From a virus: DNA of 21,422 nucleotides. The position numbers and the translations under genes were made by a program. The notes below the pieces were generated by a model. It was not told the origin of the DNA. It ran no database searches and worked only from the letters and a program-made list of their open reading frames with translations. Positions within the stretch are counted from its first letter, which is position 1; each line of letters opens with the position of its first letter. The stretch is from positions 1 to 21,422 of the IMG/VR virus record IMGVR_UViG_3300037847_005307; one strand, 5' to 3'. Below are positions 1 through 5,630 of this stretch, piece after piece.

Positions 1-2
1 AT

Positions 3-251
3 ATTGCGCCTCCAGTAGATCATAAAGTAAGAAAGTTAAAAGCAATTATTGAAGCAGGTAAATATGAAAGCAATATTCCTCCTTCAGTAGAAGCAGCTAT
101 AAACGCGCTTGCCATAGCCAACATACCAGCGGACAGACTACAAAGAAAAATAGAAAACCTAGCAGATGCATCACGAGAAGACTTAAGTGCTTGGACAAGA
201 ATAGCGCTTTTCTTAGGGTGGTCAAGCTGGGAGCTAGGAATCGAAGACTAA
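3..251 (+). CDS. C-terminal end of a large phage protein (5' truncated)
   Basis: An open frame enters from the left edge and stops at 249-251; 82 residues are visible. It is Ala/Glu/Lys-rich and probably helical, ending in a hydrophobic, Trp-containing tail (ALFLGWSSWELGIED). It lies directly upstream of the endolysin gene on the same strand, so it is probably the tail end of a late, virion-associated or large multidomain protein. I do not recognise the family; the true start is outside the window. Confidence 0.7.
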   Translation: MAPPVDHKVRKLKAIIEAGKYESNIPPSVEAAINALAIANIPADRLQRKIENLADASREDLSAWTRIALFLGWSSWELGIED

Positions 252-262
252 TAAATTTAATC

Positions 263-724
263 ATGAAAAATATAAGTAATCATATATCATATAAAGAGGG
301 AACTCATTCTAATACAGCAACAAGACGAAACATAGATAATATTCCAGATGATTATCAATTAGCAAATATGGAAGCTATCGCTGCTAATATATTTGAACCG
401 TTACGTGAATGGGTTAATGGACCAATAAAAATTAATTCATTTTTTAGATCACCTGATTTAAATACAGCTATTGGTGGAAGTTCAAAATCACAACACTGCG
501 AAGGTAGAGCTATAGATATTGACGATACATTTGGGCATAAAACAAATGCAGAAATGTATAATTATATAAAAGAAAACCTAAACTTTGATCAGTTAATTTG
601 GGAATTTGGTAATGATACAAACCCAGATTGGGTGCATGTAAGTTATGTATCAGATGATCAAAATAGAAATCGTTGTTTAAAAGCAGAAAGAGTAAATGGA
701 AAAGCAGTGTATAGCATTATCTAA
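263..724 (+). CDS. Peptidase M15 family endolysin (D-Ala-D-Ala carboxypeptidase type)
   Basis: A 153-residue protein with the zinc-binding pattern of peptidase family M15A: SxHxxGxAxD at residues 76-85 (His78, Asp85) and WVHVSY at 123-128 (His125). These ligate the catalytic zinc in enzymes that cut peptide bonds in peptidoglycan, and phages use such enzymes to lyse the host. The ATG at 263 begins 11 bases after the preceding stop, with an A/T-rich leader. A TTG at 191 would add 24 residues inside the upstream gene and is less likely. The following lipoprotein gene overlaps its end by 29 bases, so the two probably form a lysis pair. The family is clear; the lytic role is inferred from context. 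Confidence 0.88.
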   Translation: MKNISNHISYKEGTHSNTATRRNIDNIPDDYQLANMEAIAANIFEPLREWVNGPIKINSFFRSPDLNTAIGGSSKSQHCEGRAIDIDDTFGHKTNAEMYNYIKENLNFDQLIWEFGNDTNPDWVHVSYVSDDQNRNRCLKAERVNGKAVYSII

Positions 725-914
725 AAGACTTTTATTAGCTTTACTTGTTTTAACATTTGTTTCATGTTATACAGTTAAAAGCACTGTAATAGATTATTTA
801 GCAGAAAAATCTCCTTCAAAATATTGGATTGAGCAACAAAGAATAAAAGATAGTATACAAAAAAAGGGACACATTTCTGCGTCCCCTAAAATAATTAATA
901 TGAAAAAAAACTAA
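696..914 (+). CDS. Small lipoprotein, candidate outer-membrane spanin
   Basis: A 72-residue protein with a basic N-terminus, a hydrophobic stretch (about residues 11-22) and a lipobox ending V-S-C at about residue 24, so it should be a lipoprotein of about 49 residues after processing. The mature part is charged and has no recognised domain. The start lies 29 bases inside the endolysin gene in another frame, an arrangement common for lysis genes. A small lipoprotein next to an endolysin suggests an Rz1-like o-spanin, but no partner is adjacent; candidate inner-membrane partners lie at 19280 and 20737. Its last codons contain a hairpin that can terminate the opposing operon. Confidence 0.65.
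   Translation: MEKQCIALSKRLLLALLVLTFVSCYTVKSTVIDYLAEKSPSKYWIEQQRIKDSIQKKGHISASPKIINMKKN
859..885 (-). terminator. Rho-independent terminator of the minus-strand operon
   Basis: On the minus strand a GGGAC/GTCCC stem (885-881 with 870-866), extended by a C-G pair across one mismatch, is followed by seven consecutive T (865-859). On the plus strand no T-run follows, so it works for leftward transcription. It sits about 30-55 bases beyond the last minus-strand stop codon (915), inside the end of the convergent lipoprotein gene. Confidence 0.65.
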
Positions 915-1130
915 TTATGAACCCTCTTCTGAGTGTTTTTCTTTTTCTTTTTTCAAGTTATCTTCCTTCAATTTATCTACCGCTTCTTGATAGTCAGGCA
1001 TTCTTTTTATAGTTTCTAAAATACCTATTTGCATATTTTGTGTTCTTATAAGTTCTCTTATCAACGTATCTACTGTTTCTTCTAAACGCAAAACGTTTTT
1101 TGCCATTAATATTAATTTACTTTCCTTCAT
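915..1130 (-). CDS. Small helical hypothetical protein
   Basis: A 71-residue, highly charged protein that is probably all-helical, with heptad-like Leu/Ile spacing in the first 45 residues and a Lys/Glu-rich tail. I do not recognise a family. Its start overlaps the end of the oxygenase gene by 14 bases, so it is probably translated as the last gene of the leftward operon. A terminator hairpin follows its stop. Confidence 0.7.
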   Translation of the reverse strand: MKESKLILMAKNVLRLEETVDTLIRELIRTQNMQIGILETIKRMPDYQEAVDKLKEDNLKKEKEKHSEEGS

Positions 1131-1683
1131 TTACTTTATAAAACATTACAACTACTATTCTTTGATTTATATATTCATTAGGATATTTACTGTGAAAATA
1201 ATTACACGGGTAAGACAGTAACCTATTGTCTTTATATCCTATTACAGAATTTAATTTCCATTTTGATTTATCGTTTGCGTCTTCTAATAGCATGCGATTA
1301 AACTCTTCGTTATCTGATTTAATATATGCGTGCCCATATTCTTTATGCTCCCAAAAAGCTGTTCCGTTTAATTTATCTTCATTTGCTTTTACAAACAATA
1401 CAACAGCTCTATCAGGTTGTTGCCCTTCAATTATAGTGTCGTTATGTATGCGCCAATCATTATCTTGGTTTTCTTTTGCTTCTCTTGCAAACGCTAATAT
1501 ATTATTTATTTTTTTATTTTCTAATTTTTCTAATTCTCTAATCATATAATGTTCAAACTCCTGAGGCAATTCTTTAACCCAAAAAGATTTATCTGGATAT
1601 TTAATTTCTGTAAATTTATTACAAAAGTTAATTAGTTCATTATAAAGATTCAACGGTAAAAAATTATCTTTTATATATATCAT
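1117..1683 (-). CDS. 2-oxoglutarate/Fe(II)-dependent oxygenase superfamily protein
   Basis: A 188-residue protein with the metal-binding set of 2OG-Fe(II) oxygenases on a double-stranded beta-helix: HxD at His80-Asp82 (RIHND), a distal His164 (NYFHSKYP) and Arg175 eleven residues later, suited to bind 2-oxoglutarate. The beta strands AVVLFV (93-98) and RIVVVMFY (175-182) fit the fold. Length and spacing are close to prolyl-4-hydroxylase-like members, which hydroxylate proteins, small molecules or nucleobases; the substrate cannot be read from sequence. It starts directly at the end of the small lipoprotein gene. Phages of marine bacteria often carry such enzymes, usually of unknown role. Confidence 0.75.
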   Translation of the reverse strand: MIYIKDNFLPLNLYNELINFCNKFTEIKYPDKSFWVKELPQEFEHYMIRELEKLENKKINNILAFAREAKENQDNDWRIHNDTIIEGQQPDRAVVLFVKANEDKLNGTAFWEHKEYGHAYIKSDNEEFNRMLLEDANDKSKWKLNSVIGYKDNRLLSYPCNYFHSKYPNEYINQRIVVVMFYKVNEGK

Positions 1684-1871
1684 TACTCATACGTTATACA
1701 TGTAGTTGTGACTTGAACTATCTGCGTGCAAATACCATTTTCACATTTATTTAATAATTCTTCATCTTGTAAATCATAATCTACACATCTATCCTCTTCT
1801 TTACTGCACGACGCCGCTGTTATAAATAACAATATAATAAAAAAACACATAATGTAGTCTATAAACTTCAT
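1683..1871 (-). CDS. Small lipoprotein
   Basis: A 62-residue protein with an N-terminal hydrophobic segment (about residues 7-19) and a lipobox ITAASC, predicting lipid attachment at about Cys22. The roughly 40-residue mature part is acidic and has four more cysteines, which could form disulfides outside the cytoplasm. The start overlaps the preceding stop by four bases (ATGA) and its end shares a base with the oxygenase start, so it is tightly coupled. An exported lipoprotein in an early operon may modify the host envelope, for example in superinfection exclusion, but that is speculation. Confidence 0.65.
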   Translation of the reverse strand: MKFIDYIMCFFIILLFITAASCSKEEDRCVDYDLQDEELLNKCENGICTQIVQVTTTCITYE

Positions 1872-2098
1872 CTTTCGTTTCTTAATAATATTTTACCACT
1901 ATATTCGTCTAAAGTTTTTATAAGCCTATATATTTTTCTTGATTGTACTTTTACTGCTTCCACTTCAGTTTTACTTGACTCCATACCTAAATTACAATAT
2001 AAGTCAGCATCTATTTCAAGAAGTGTGTCAATCTTTTTTTTTGTAGACCACGATTTGAATGCTGCTATCTTTTCTATATCATCTATTGTATATGCCAT
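1868..2098 (-). CDS. Small helical hypothetical protein
   Basis: Starting at the ATG at 2098, the protein has 76 residues (MAYTIDDIEKIAAF...). An upstream ATG at 2125 would add nine residues lying wholly inside the DnaA-like gene and looks less natural. It is charged and helical, with no recognised domain. It overlaps the end of the DnaA domain-IV gene by 20 bases and the next lipoprotein start by four. Adjacency to the replication-initiator-like gene may mean a replication role, but nothing in the sequence proves this. Confidence 0.6.
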   Translation of the reverse strand: MAYTIDDIEKIAAFKSWSTKKKIDTLLEIDADLYCNLGMESSKTEVEAVKVQSRKIYRLIKTLDEYSGKILLRNER

Positions 2099-2531
2099 TA
2101 CTAACTGTTTGAATCTCAGATACATTAAAGTTACGAATTTTTTCTAACTCTTGTTTAGTTTTATAATATTTTTCTTTAAGCATAATATGGTTCATAAAAA
2201 GCTCTCTGTACCTTTCTTCTATTGTCATATTTGCATGAGGATTAGCAAAATCATATCTTTCTTTCAATTGTAATCTTGCTTTATTATAAATAGAAAGATA
2301 TATGTGTTCTCCCCAATCTTTAAAGTTTTTAAATATTTTAAGACCGTGTAGTACTGAAGCGTGGTCTTTATCAAGCACTGCTCCTATATCATTTAAAGAA
2401 TATGGTGTAAGATCTCTACATAATCTAAAAAACACTGCTCTTTGGTATACGTTATGACGTTGCCTATTTTTTTTACTAAAGTCATTATTAAATAAGTCTA
2501 TTAATAAGTTTTTAATTTGATTTAATTCCAT
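2079..2531 (-). CDS. DnaA domain IV-like DNA-binding protein
   Basis: A 150-residue protein. Residues about 31-70 match the C-terminal DNA-binding domain of the initiator DnaA: a basic helix, then a helix-turn-helix with the signature DKDHASVLHGLKIF, equivalent to the DHTTVLHA motif that reads DnaA boxes. The AAA+ ATPase domain of real DnaA is absent; instead there is a helical C-terminal extension (residues 100-150) that may be a coiled coil. It could bind a phage origin, or compete with host DnaA for its boxes. It lies in a run of tightly packed minus-strand genes downstream of replication genes. Confidence 0.75.
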   Translation of the reverse strand: MELNQIKNLLIDLFNNDFSKKNRQRHNVYQRAVFFRLCRDLTPYSLNDIGAVLDKDHASVLHGLKIFKNFKDWGEHIYLSIYNKARLQLKERYDFANPHANMTIEERYRELFMNHIMLKEKYYKTKQELEKIRNFNVSEIQTVSNGIYNR

Positions 2532-2532
2532 A

Positions 2533-2694
2533 TTATTTTTTATATACTGTTAAACAAAAATCTACTAAAGGTAAATACAATACATGATCATCATATCCTT
2601 TCATTTTATAACTTCTTATACCAAATAATATTCCTGGATAATACCCTATATGTATTTCCCAGTGTACGTTATTTTTGCTTTGCTTTACCACCAC
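2533..2694 (-). CDS. Small conserved phage hypothetical protein (GTG start)
   Basis: A 53-residue frame opening with three valine codons (GTG GTG GTA) and no ATG in a suitable place, so a GTG at 2694 or 2691 is the likely start. The core WEIHIGYYPGILFGIRSY and the tail VLYLPLVDFCLTVYK resemble a small protein I recall from marine phages; this is memory, not a search. It is aromatic-rich and may pack against a membrane. It overlaps the upstream 43-residue frame by ten bases and ends one base before the DnaA-like start. Confidence 0.6.
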   Translation of the reverse strand: MVVKQSKNNVHWEIHIGYYPGILFGIRSYKMKGYDDHVLYLPLVDFCLTVYKK

Positions 2695-2816
2695 TTTAAT
2701 TTTTTAAATATTTTTTTTAGTATAGTGCTAAACGACATAGACTTTTTTGTTTTACACCCTTTTGATTGCCTGTATCCATTTTCAAAAAATCTTTTTATGC
2801 CTTTTTCTATTTTCAT
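2685..2816 (-). CDS. Very small basic hypothetical protein
   Basis: A 43-residue Lys-rich frame (MKIEKGIKRFFENGYRQSKG...) ending in KLKWW. Its ATG overlaps the stop of the upstream 45-residue gene in an ATGA arrangement, and its end overlaps the next gene by ten bases. Support comes only from this coupling and from filling the gap between two better genes. No family is recognised. Confidence 0.45.
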   Translation of the reverse strand: MKIEKGIKRFFENGYRQSKGCKTKKSMSFSTILKKIFKKLKWW

Positions 2817-2950
2817 CTTCCTTGTCCTCTATATTTTTTTTTATAATATTTACTAGACTTTAACCCGCTTGTTTTTGTTTTAGCGTGTACTCCTGGTCTA
2901 CGCTTTTTAGGTTTTTCAATATATGTATATGTAATATTTCTTCTAGCCAT
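2813..2950 (-). CDS. Very small basic phage protein (RPGVHAKTKTS type)
   Basis: A 45-residue protein, about one third Lys/Arg, with the core KKRRPGVHAKTKTSGLKSS and the tail YYKKKYRGQGR. I recall closely similar short proteins in phages of Bacteroidota and marine metagenomes; their role is unknown. The charge suggests nucleic-acid binding. It is linked to both neighbours by short overlaps (8 bases upstream, ATGA downstream), consistent with a translationally coupled chain of mini-genes between the nuclease and the DnaA-like gene. Confidence 0.6.
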   Translation of the reverse strand: MARRNITYTYIEKPKKRRPGVHAKTKTSGLKSSKYYKKKYRGQGR

Positions 2951-3116
2951 ATATCTTTATATTATGTTTATTATGAATAGCTTCTAACTCTTTCCATTTT
3001 AAATAACCTCTGCTTTCCATTGCCCAGTTTATATATTTATTTATTTGTCTTTCTTTATACTTTTGTCTTGCAATTGCTTTTGAGACTCTAATATTAGCTT
3101 CACTGTTTTGTCGCAT
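2943..3116 (-). CDS. Small basic hypothetical protein, nested start
   Basis: A 57-residue frame (MRQNSEANIRVSKAIARQKY...) that begins 76 bases inside the end of the resolvase-like gene in another frame and runs into the next mini-gene with an eight-base overlap. It is helical, with Lys/Arg and aromatic residues. A shorter version from the internal ATG (MESRGYLKW...) would have 25 residues. The long overlap lowers confidence, but without it nearly 100 bases of this very compact operon would be empty. Confidence 0.45.
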   Translation of the reverse strand: MRQNSEANIRVSKAIARQKYKERQINKYINWAMESRGYLKWKELEAIHNKHNIKIYG

Positions 3117-3523
3117 TCTTTTTGGTTTTGGGGCTTGTAAAGTACAATACCCGGAATTTGTTCTGTTATAAGTTTTTTAAACAATTTCCACCGCATAGAA
3201 AACGTTTCATTAGCTCTACCCTTACATTCTATTATAAAACCTTCACCTTCAAAATCTGGTGTATATTTAATGGGTTGAATACTTTTAAAACCTCTATTTT
3301 TAAATTCACCTTTTGCGTTTGCTGTTCTTTCATAGCTTTCGCTATTGAAGTAAAATCCTGGAATTAAAACAAAAGTTCTTTTTTCATAATCAGCTTTGAT
3401 GCCGTTTTGCTTTAATGCAATATACATATATTTTTCTAAACCTGAAGCAAAAGTAATCCCATCATGTGTAACTTTTTTAGATACTACAGGGCCGCGTTTT
3501 TTACTACGTCTTATCTTTCTCAT
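3041..3523 (-). CDS. PD-(D/E)XK endonuclease, T7 endonuclease I/resolvase-like
   Basis: A 160-residue protein with the nuclease core: Glu30 in GLEKYMY, then TPD ending at Asp90, and Glu99-x-Lys101 in IIECKGR. This order is that of the PD-(D/E)XK superfamily and is like phage endonuclease I-type Holliday junction resolvases, which cut branched DNA during replication and packaging. The N-terminus is strongly basic (RKIRRSKKRG), apt for DNA binding. The start overlaps the preceding gene by 20 bases. The superfamily is well supported; the choice between resolvase and another nuclease is inference. Confidence 0.7.
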   Translation of the reverse strand: MRKIRRSKKRGPVVSKKVTHDGITFASGLEKYMYIALKQNGIKADYEKRTFVLIPGFYFNSESYERTANAKGEFKNRGFKSIQPIKYTPDFEGEGFIIECKGRANETFSMRWKLFKKLITEQIPGIVLYKPQNQKECDKTVKLILESQKQLQDKSIKKDK

Positions 3524-3761
3524 TGTAGTCTTTAAGTAAAACTTCTTGAAGCTCAGTTGCTAAAACAGCTTTAAGCTTTTCAATATAGTTTACAGCGTCC
3601 ATTAACTCTTCTTGTATATTATTAAGCCATTCATTAATAGATTTGCTGTCTTGATCTAATGTTACTTTATACTTACTATAGCCTACATCAGATCTTGATA
3701 TAAACTTTTCAACTACCTTTTGTATGATAGGGTCTCTAAAATCGTATCCTCTTTTACTCAT
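3504..3761 (-). CDS. Small all-alpha NTP-pyrophosphatase-like protein
   Basis: An 85-residue helical protein. The segment KYKVTLDQDSKSINEWLNN followed by IQEELMDAVNYIEKLK resembles phage proteins of the all-alpha NTP-pyrophosphatase (MazG/dUTPase-2) group, in which a paired-Glu and a later Asp helix bind Mg2+. Only about half a canonical domain is present, so it might act as a dimer or have lost activity. It overlaps the MazG-like gene upstream by eight bases, which supports a shared role in nucleotide-pool control. Confidence 0.5.
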   Translation of the reverse strand: MSKRGYDFRDPIIQKVVEKFISRSDVGYSKYKVTLDQDSKSINEWLNNIQEELMDAVNYIEKLKAVLATELQEVLLKDYNEKDKT

Positions 3762-4509
3762 CTTTTACAAATGTTCCGTTAATCATTTTACCTTTTCTTG
3801 CTTTAATCTGATCATAAGCGTGTTCAATACAATCTTCTATGTTAACACCTAAATGCTCAGATAAGTTAGTTAAAACAACAACACAATCGCCTATAGCGTC
3901 CATAGTTTCTTGTTTGTCCTCTTTTAAAACAGCTTGAGATAATTCTCCTGTTTCTTCATATAGTTTTAACAATTGTGTTTTAATGTCCCCGTGCGTATAG
4001 ATGTTTCTTTCTTTTGCCCATGCACGTATTCTATCAAAAATATTTCTTCCATTAGTTTGGAATAAAAATTCTTCATAGTATGCTTTATTATATATAAAAC
4101 ATTTTTCATTATTAAACATAGACTTTTTAGCATTAGCTAATATCCATGTTCTTGTTACTTCTGTGTTTTCAAACTGGCCTAACGTAGTTTCCCAAACCAT
4201 TCCATCGTTTTCTAATAAAGCATCTGCTAAATGAACACGCGGGCATGGGAACGTAGTTGTTTGTTCTGTAACGTTTATTTTCATTTCTTTTTTTCTCATA
4301 AGTAATTGATTGTATGGAGTTATATCCACTTTGTATCCAAACTTTTTTTGTAGTTCTCTTTCTTTATCTGATATATAATTTATATCGTCAGAGCTAAGTA
4401 ATATTTCATACTCACCTGATTTAAAACCTTGCACTTTAGTTACACGTTTTAATACATTGGTTGTAACACCAATTTTTTTACCAGGAATGTGATACAAATA
4501 ATATTTCAT
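3754..4509 (-). CDS. GIY-YIG-like plus MazG-type NTP pyrophosphohydrolase fusion
   Basis: A 251-residue, two-part protein. Residues 1-66 (YYLYHIPGKKIGVTTNVLKR) look like a degenerate GIY-YIG nuclease-type fold seen at the start of many phage proteins. Residues about 155-245 form an all-alpha NTP-pyrophosphatase domain with metal-binding EExxE (185-189) and ExxD with a further Asp (201-208), as in MazG. Such enzymes hydrolyse dNTPs to dNMPs and pyrophosphate; T4 dCTPase gp56 belongs to this superfamily. The middle region is unrecognised. It overlaps the thymidylate-synthase-like gene by four bases, so a joint role in pyrimidine nucleotide remodelling is likely. Confidence 0.72.
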   Translation of the reverse strand: MKYYLYHIPGKKIGVTTNVLKRVTKVQGFKSGEYEILLSSDDINYISDKERELQKKFGYKVDITPYNQLLMRKKEMKINVTEQTTTFPCPRVHLADALLENDGMVWETTLGQFENTEVTRTWILANAKKSMFNNEKCFIYNKAYYEEFLFQTNGRNIFDRIRAWAKERNIYTHGDIKTQLLKLYEETGELSQAVLKEDKQETMDAIGDCVVVLTNLSEHLGVNIEDCIEHAYDQIKARKGKMINGTFVKDE

Positions 4510-5309
4510 ACTGCAACTGGCGCTTTAATTTTTGGTCCTGGTTTATAATTTTTTAATGTAAGCTTTCCGCTTTGATATGTAAATTTTGCTCCATCTTTAT
4601 AATCAGTGTTGTTCATATATTCTTTTACAGCATCAAAATGATTTAAATATATATGTGCATCTATAATAGATATATCAATATTTTTTGGAACTGTATTTGT
4701 TTCAGAAGCTACATATAATAATATTTTAGTAAATAAACAAACATCATACGGAACTCCTAAAAACATATCGCCGGATCTTTGAACTACAAACATACTTATC
4801 CTTCCATGGTTTACATAAAATTGAAAATATAAATAACATGGCGGTAATGCCATGTCTTGTATCATTGCAGGGTTCCATAAACTAATTATGTGTCGCCTGC
4901 CGTGCCTATCTTTATTTATTCCATCTATTAATTGTTTTAATTGGTCAATACCTTGCCCATTAAAATTTCTTAATTGATAGCCATAAACAGGCCCTAAATC
5001 TCCTTCAGGGGTTGCCCAGTTATCCCATATAGTTACATTATTGTCTTTGAATCTTTGAATATTTGTTTCGCCGTTCATAAACCATTCAAACTCTGTATCA
5101 AATATATTTTGACTCATATGCTTGCCATTTAAAATTGGAAAGTTATCGCCTTCTATTTTTTCTTGACCTAATTTTTTTTCTGCATTTATATTGATGTTTA
5201 ATCTTTGATGAAATAAAGATTTAGTTCCTACACCTGTTCTATCTTCCCTATAGTTTCCATCTTTAACAATTTTTGTTATAAGTGCTCTATAATTTTTTTC
5301 GTAAATCAT
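4506..5309 (-). CDS. Thymidylate-synthase-family enzyme, candidate dCMP (hydroxy)methylase
   Basis: A 267-residue member of the ThyA fold (Escherichia coli enzyme 264). Seen: catalytic Cys158 in LPPCYLYF, RRH..SLWNP (138-147), phosphate and folate motif RSGDMFLG (178-185), DAHIY (217-221) and the C-terminal closure APVAV. Using the ATG at 5309 fits the family; an upstream ATG (5366) would run into the next gene. True thymidylate synthases have Asn in the GxPFN motif (E. coli Asn177), which selects dUMP; here it is Asp189 (GVPYD). Asp at this place is the mark of dCMP hydroxymethylases such as T4 gp42. So it may make 5-hydroxymethyl- or 5-methyl-dCMP rather than dTMP. The fold is certain; the substrate is inferred. 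Confidence 0.9.
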   Translation of the reverse strand: MIYEKNYRALITKIVKDGNYREDRTGVGTKSLFHQRLNININAEKKLGQEKIEGDNFPILNGKHMSQNIFDTEFEWFMNGETNIQRFKDNNVTIWDNWATPEGDLGPVYGYQLRNFNGQGIDQLKQLIDGINKDRHGRRHIISLWNPAMIQDMALPPCYLYFQFYVNHGRISMFVVQRSGDMFLGVPYDVCLFTKILLYVASETNTVPKNIDISIIDAHIYLNHFDAVKEYMNNTDYKDGAKFTYQSGKLTLKNYKPGPKIKAPVAV

Positions 5310-5316
5310 ATTATTA

Positions 5317-5574
5317 TTATCCTTTAGTTTTCGTATTAAGTTCGTATTTATTATAATAATAAACACTAGCTTTATAAATTTGTTTTTGTATTTCTCCTGG
5401 ACCGTATGTTTCAGGAGATAAATTTGGTTTTTCTCCTTTTTTATATGGGCCTAAGTTAATTCCAACTTTCCACGACTTTCCGTTTTCTACACATACAGGG
5501 AATATTCTTATGTTATGTTTTACACAATAATTCCATGCGTCATTTTCAAAGCGTGTTGAACTATATGTTCCCAT
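5317..5574 (-). CDS. Conserved phage hypothetical protein (GTYSSTRFENDAWNYC type)
   Basis: An 85-residue protein from the ATG at 5574, chosen because the conserved-looking part begins there (MGTYSSTRFENDAWNYC); an upstream ATG at 5619 would add 15 residues. The rest has a beta-like segment (IRIFPVCVENGKSWKVGI), a Pro/Gly linker and a Tyr-rich helix. I recall similar short proteins near replication genes of phages, function unknown. It lies between the primase-helicase and the thymidylate-synthase-like gene. Confidence 0.65.
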   Translation of the reverse strand: MGTYSSTRFENDAWNYCVKHNIRIFPVCVENGKSWKVGINLGPYKKGEKPNLSPETYGPGEIQKQIYKASVYYYNKYELNTKTKG

Positions 5575-5630
5575 ATTGAACTTTATATTGCGGTGAATTA
5601 TGTATACTGGCACATACAAATATAATAAAT

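Noticed and set aside
191-262. Upstream TTG start for the endolysin
   Set aside because: It lies wholly inside the preceding gene; the ATG at 263 retains all M15 motifs.
2650-2856. 68-residue hydrophobic plus-strand frame
   Set aside because: Antisense of A-rich mini-genes, giving a Phe/Leu-rich artefact opposite better minus-strand genes.
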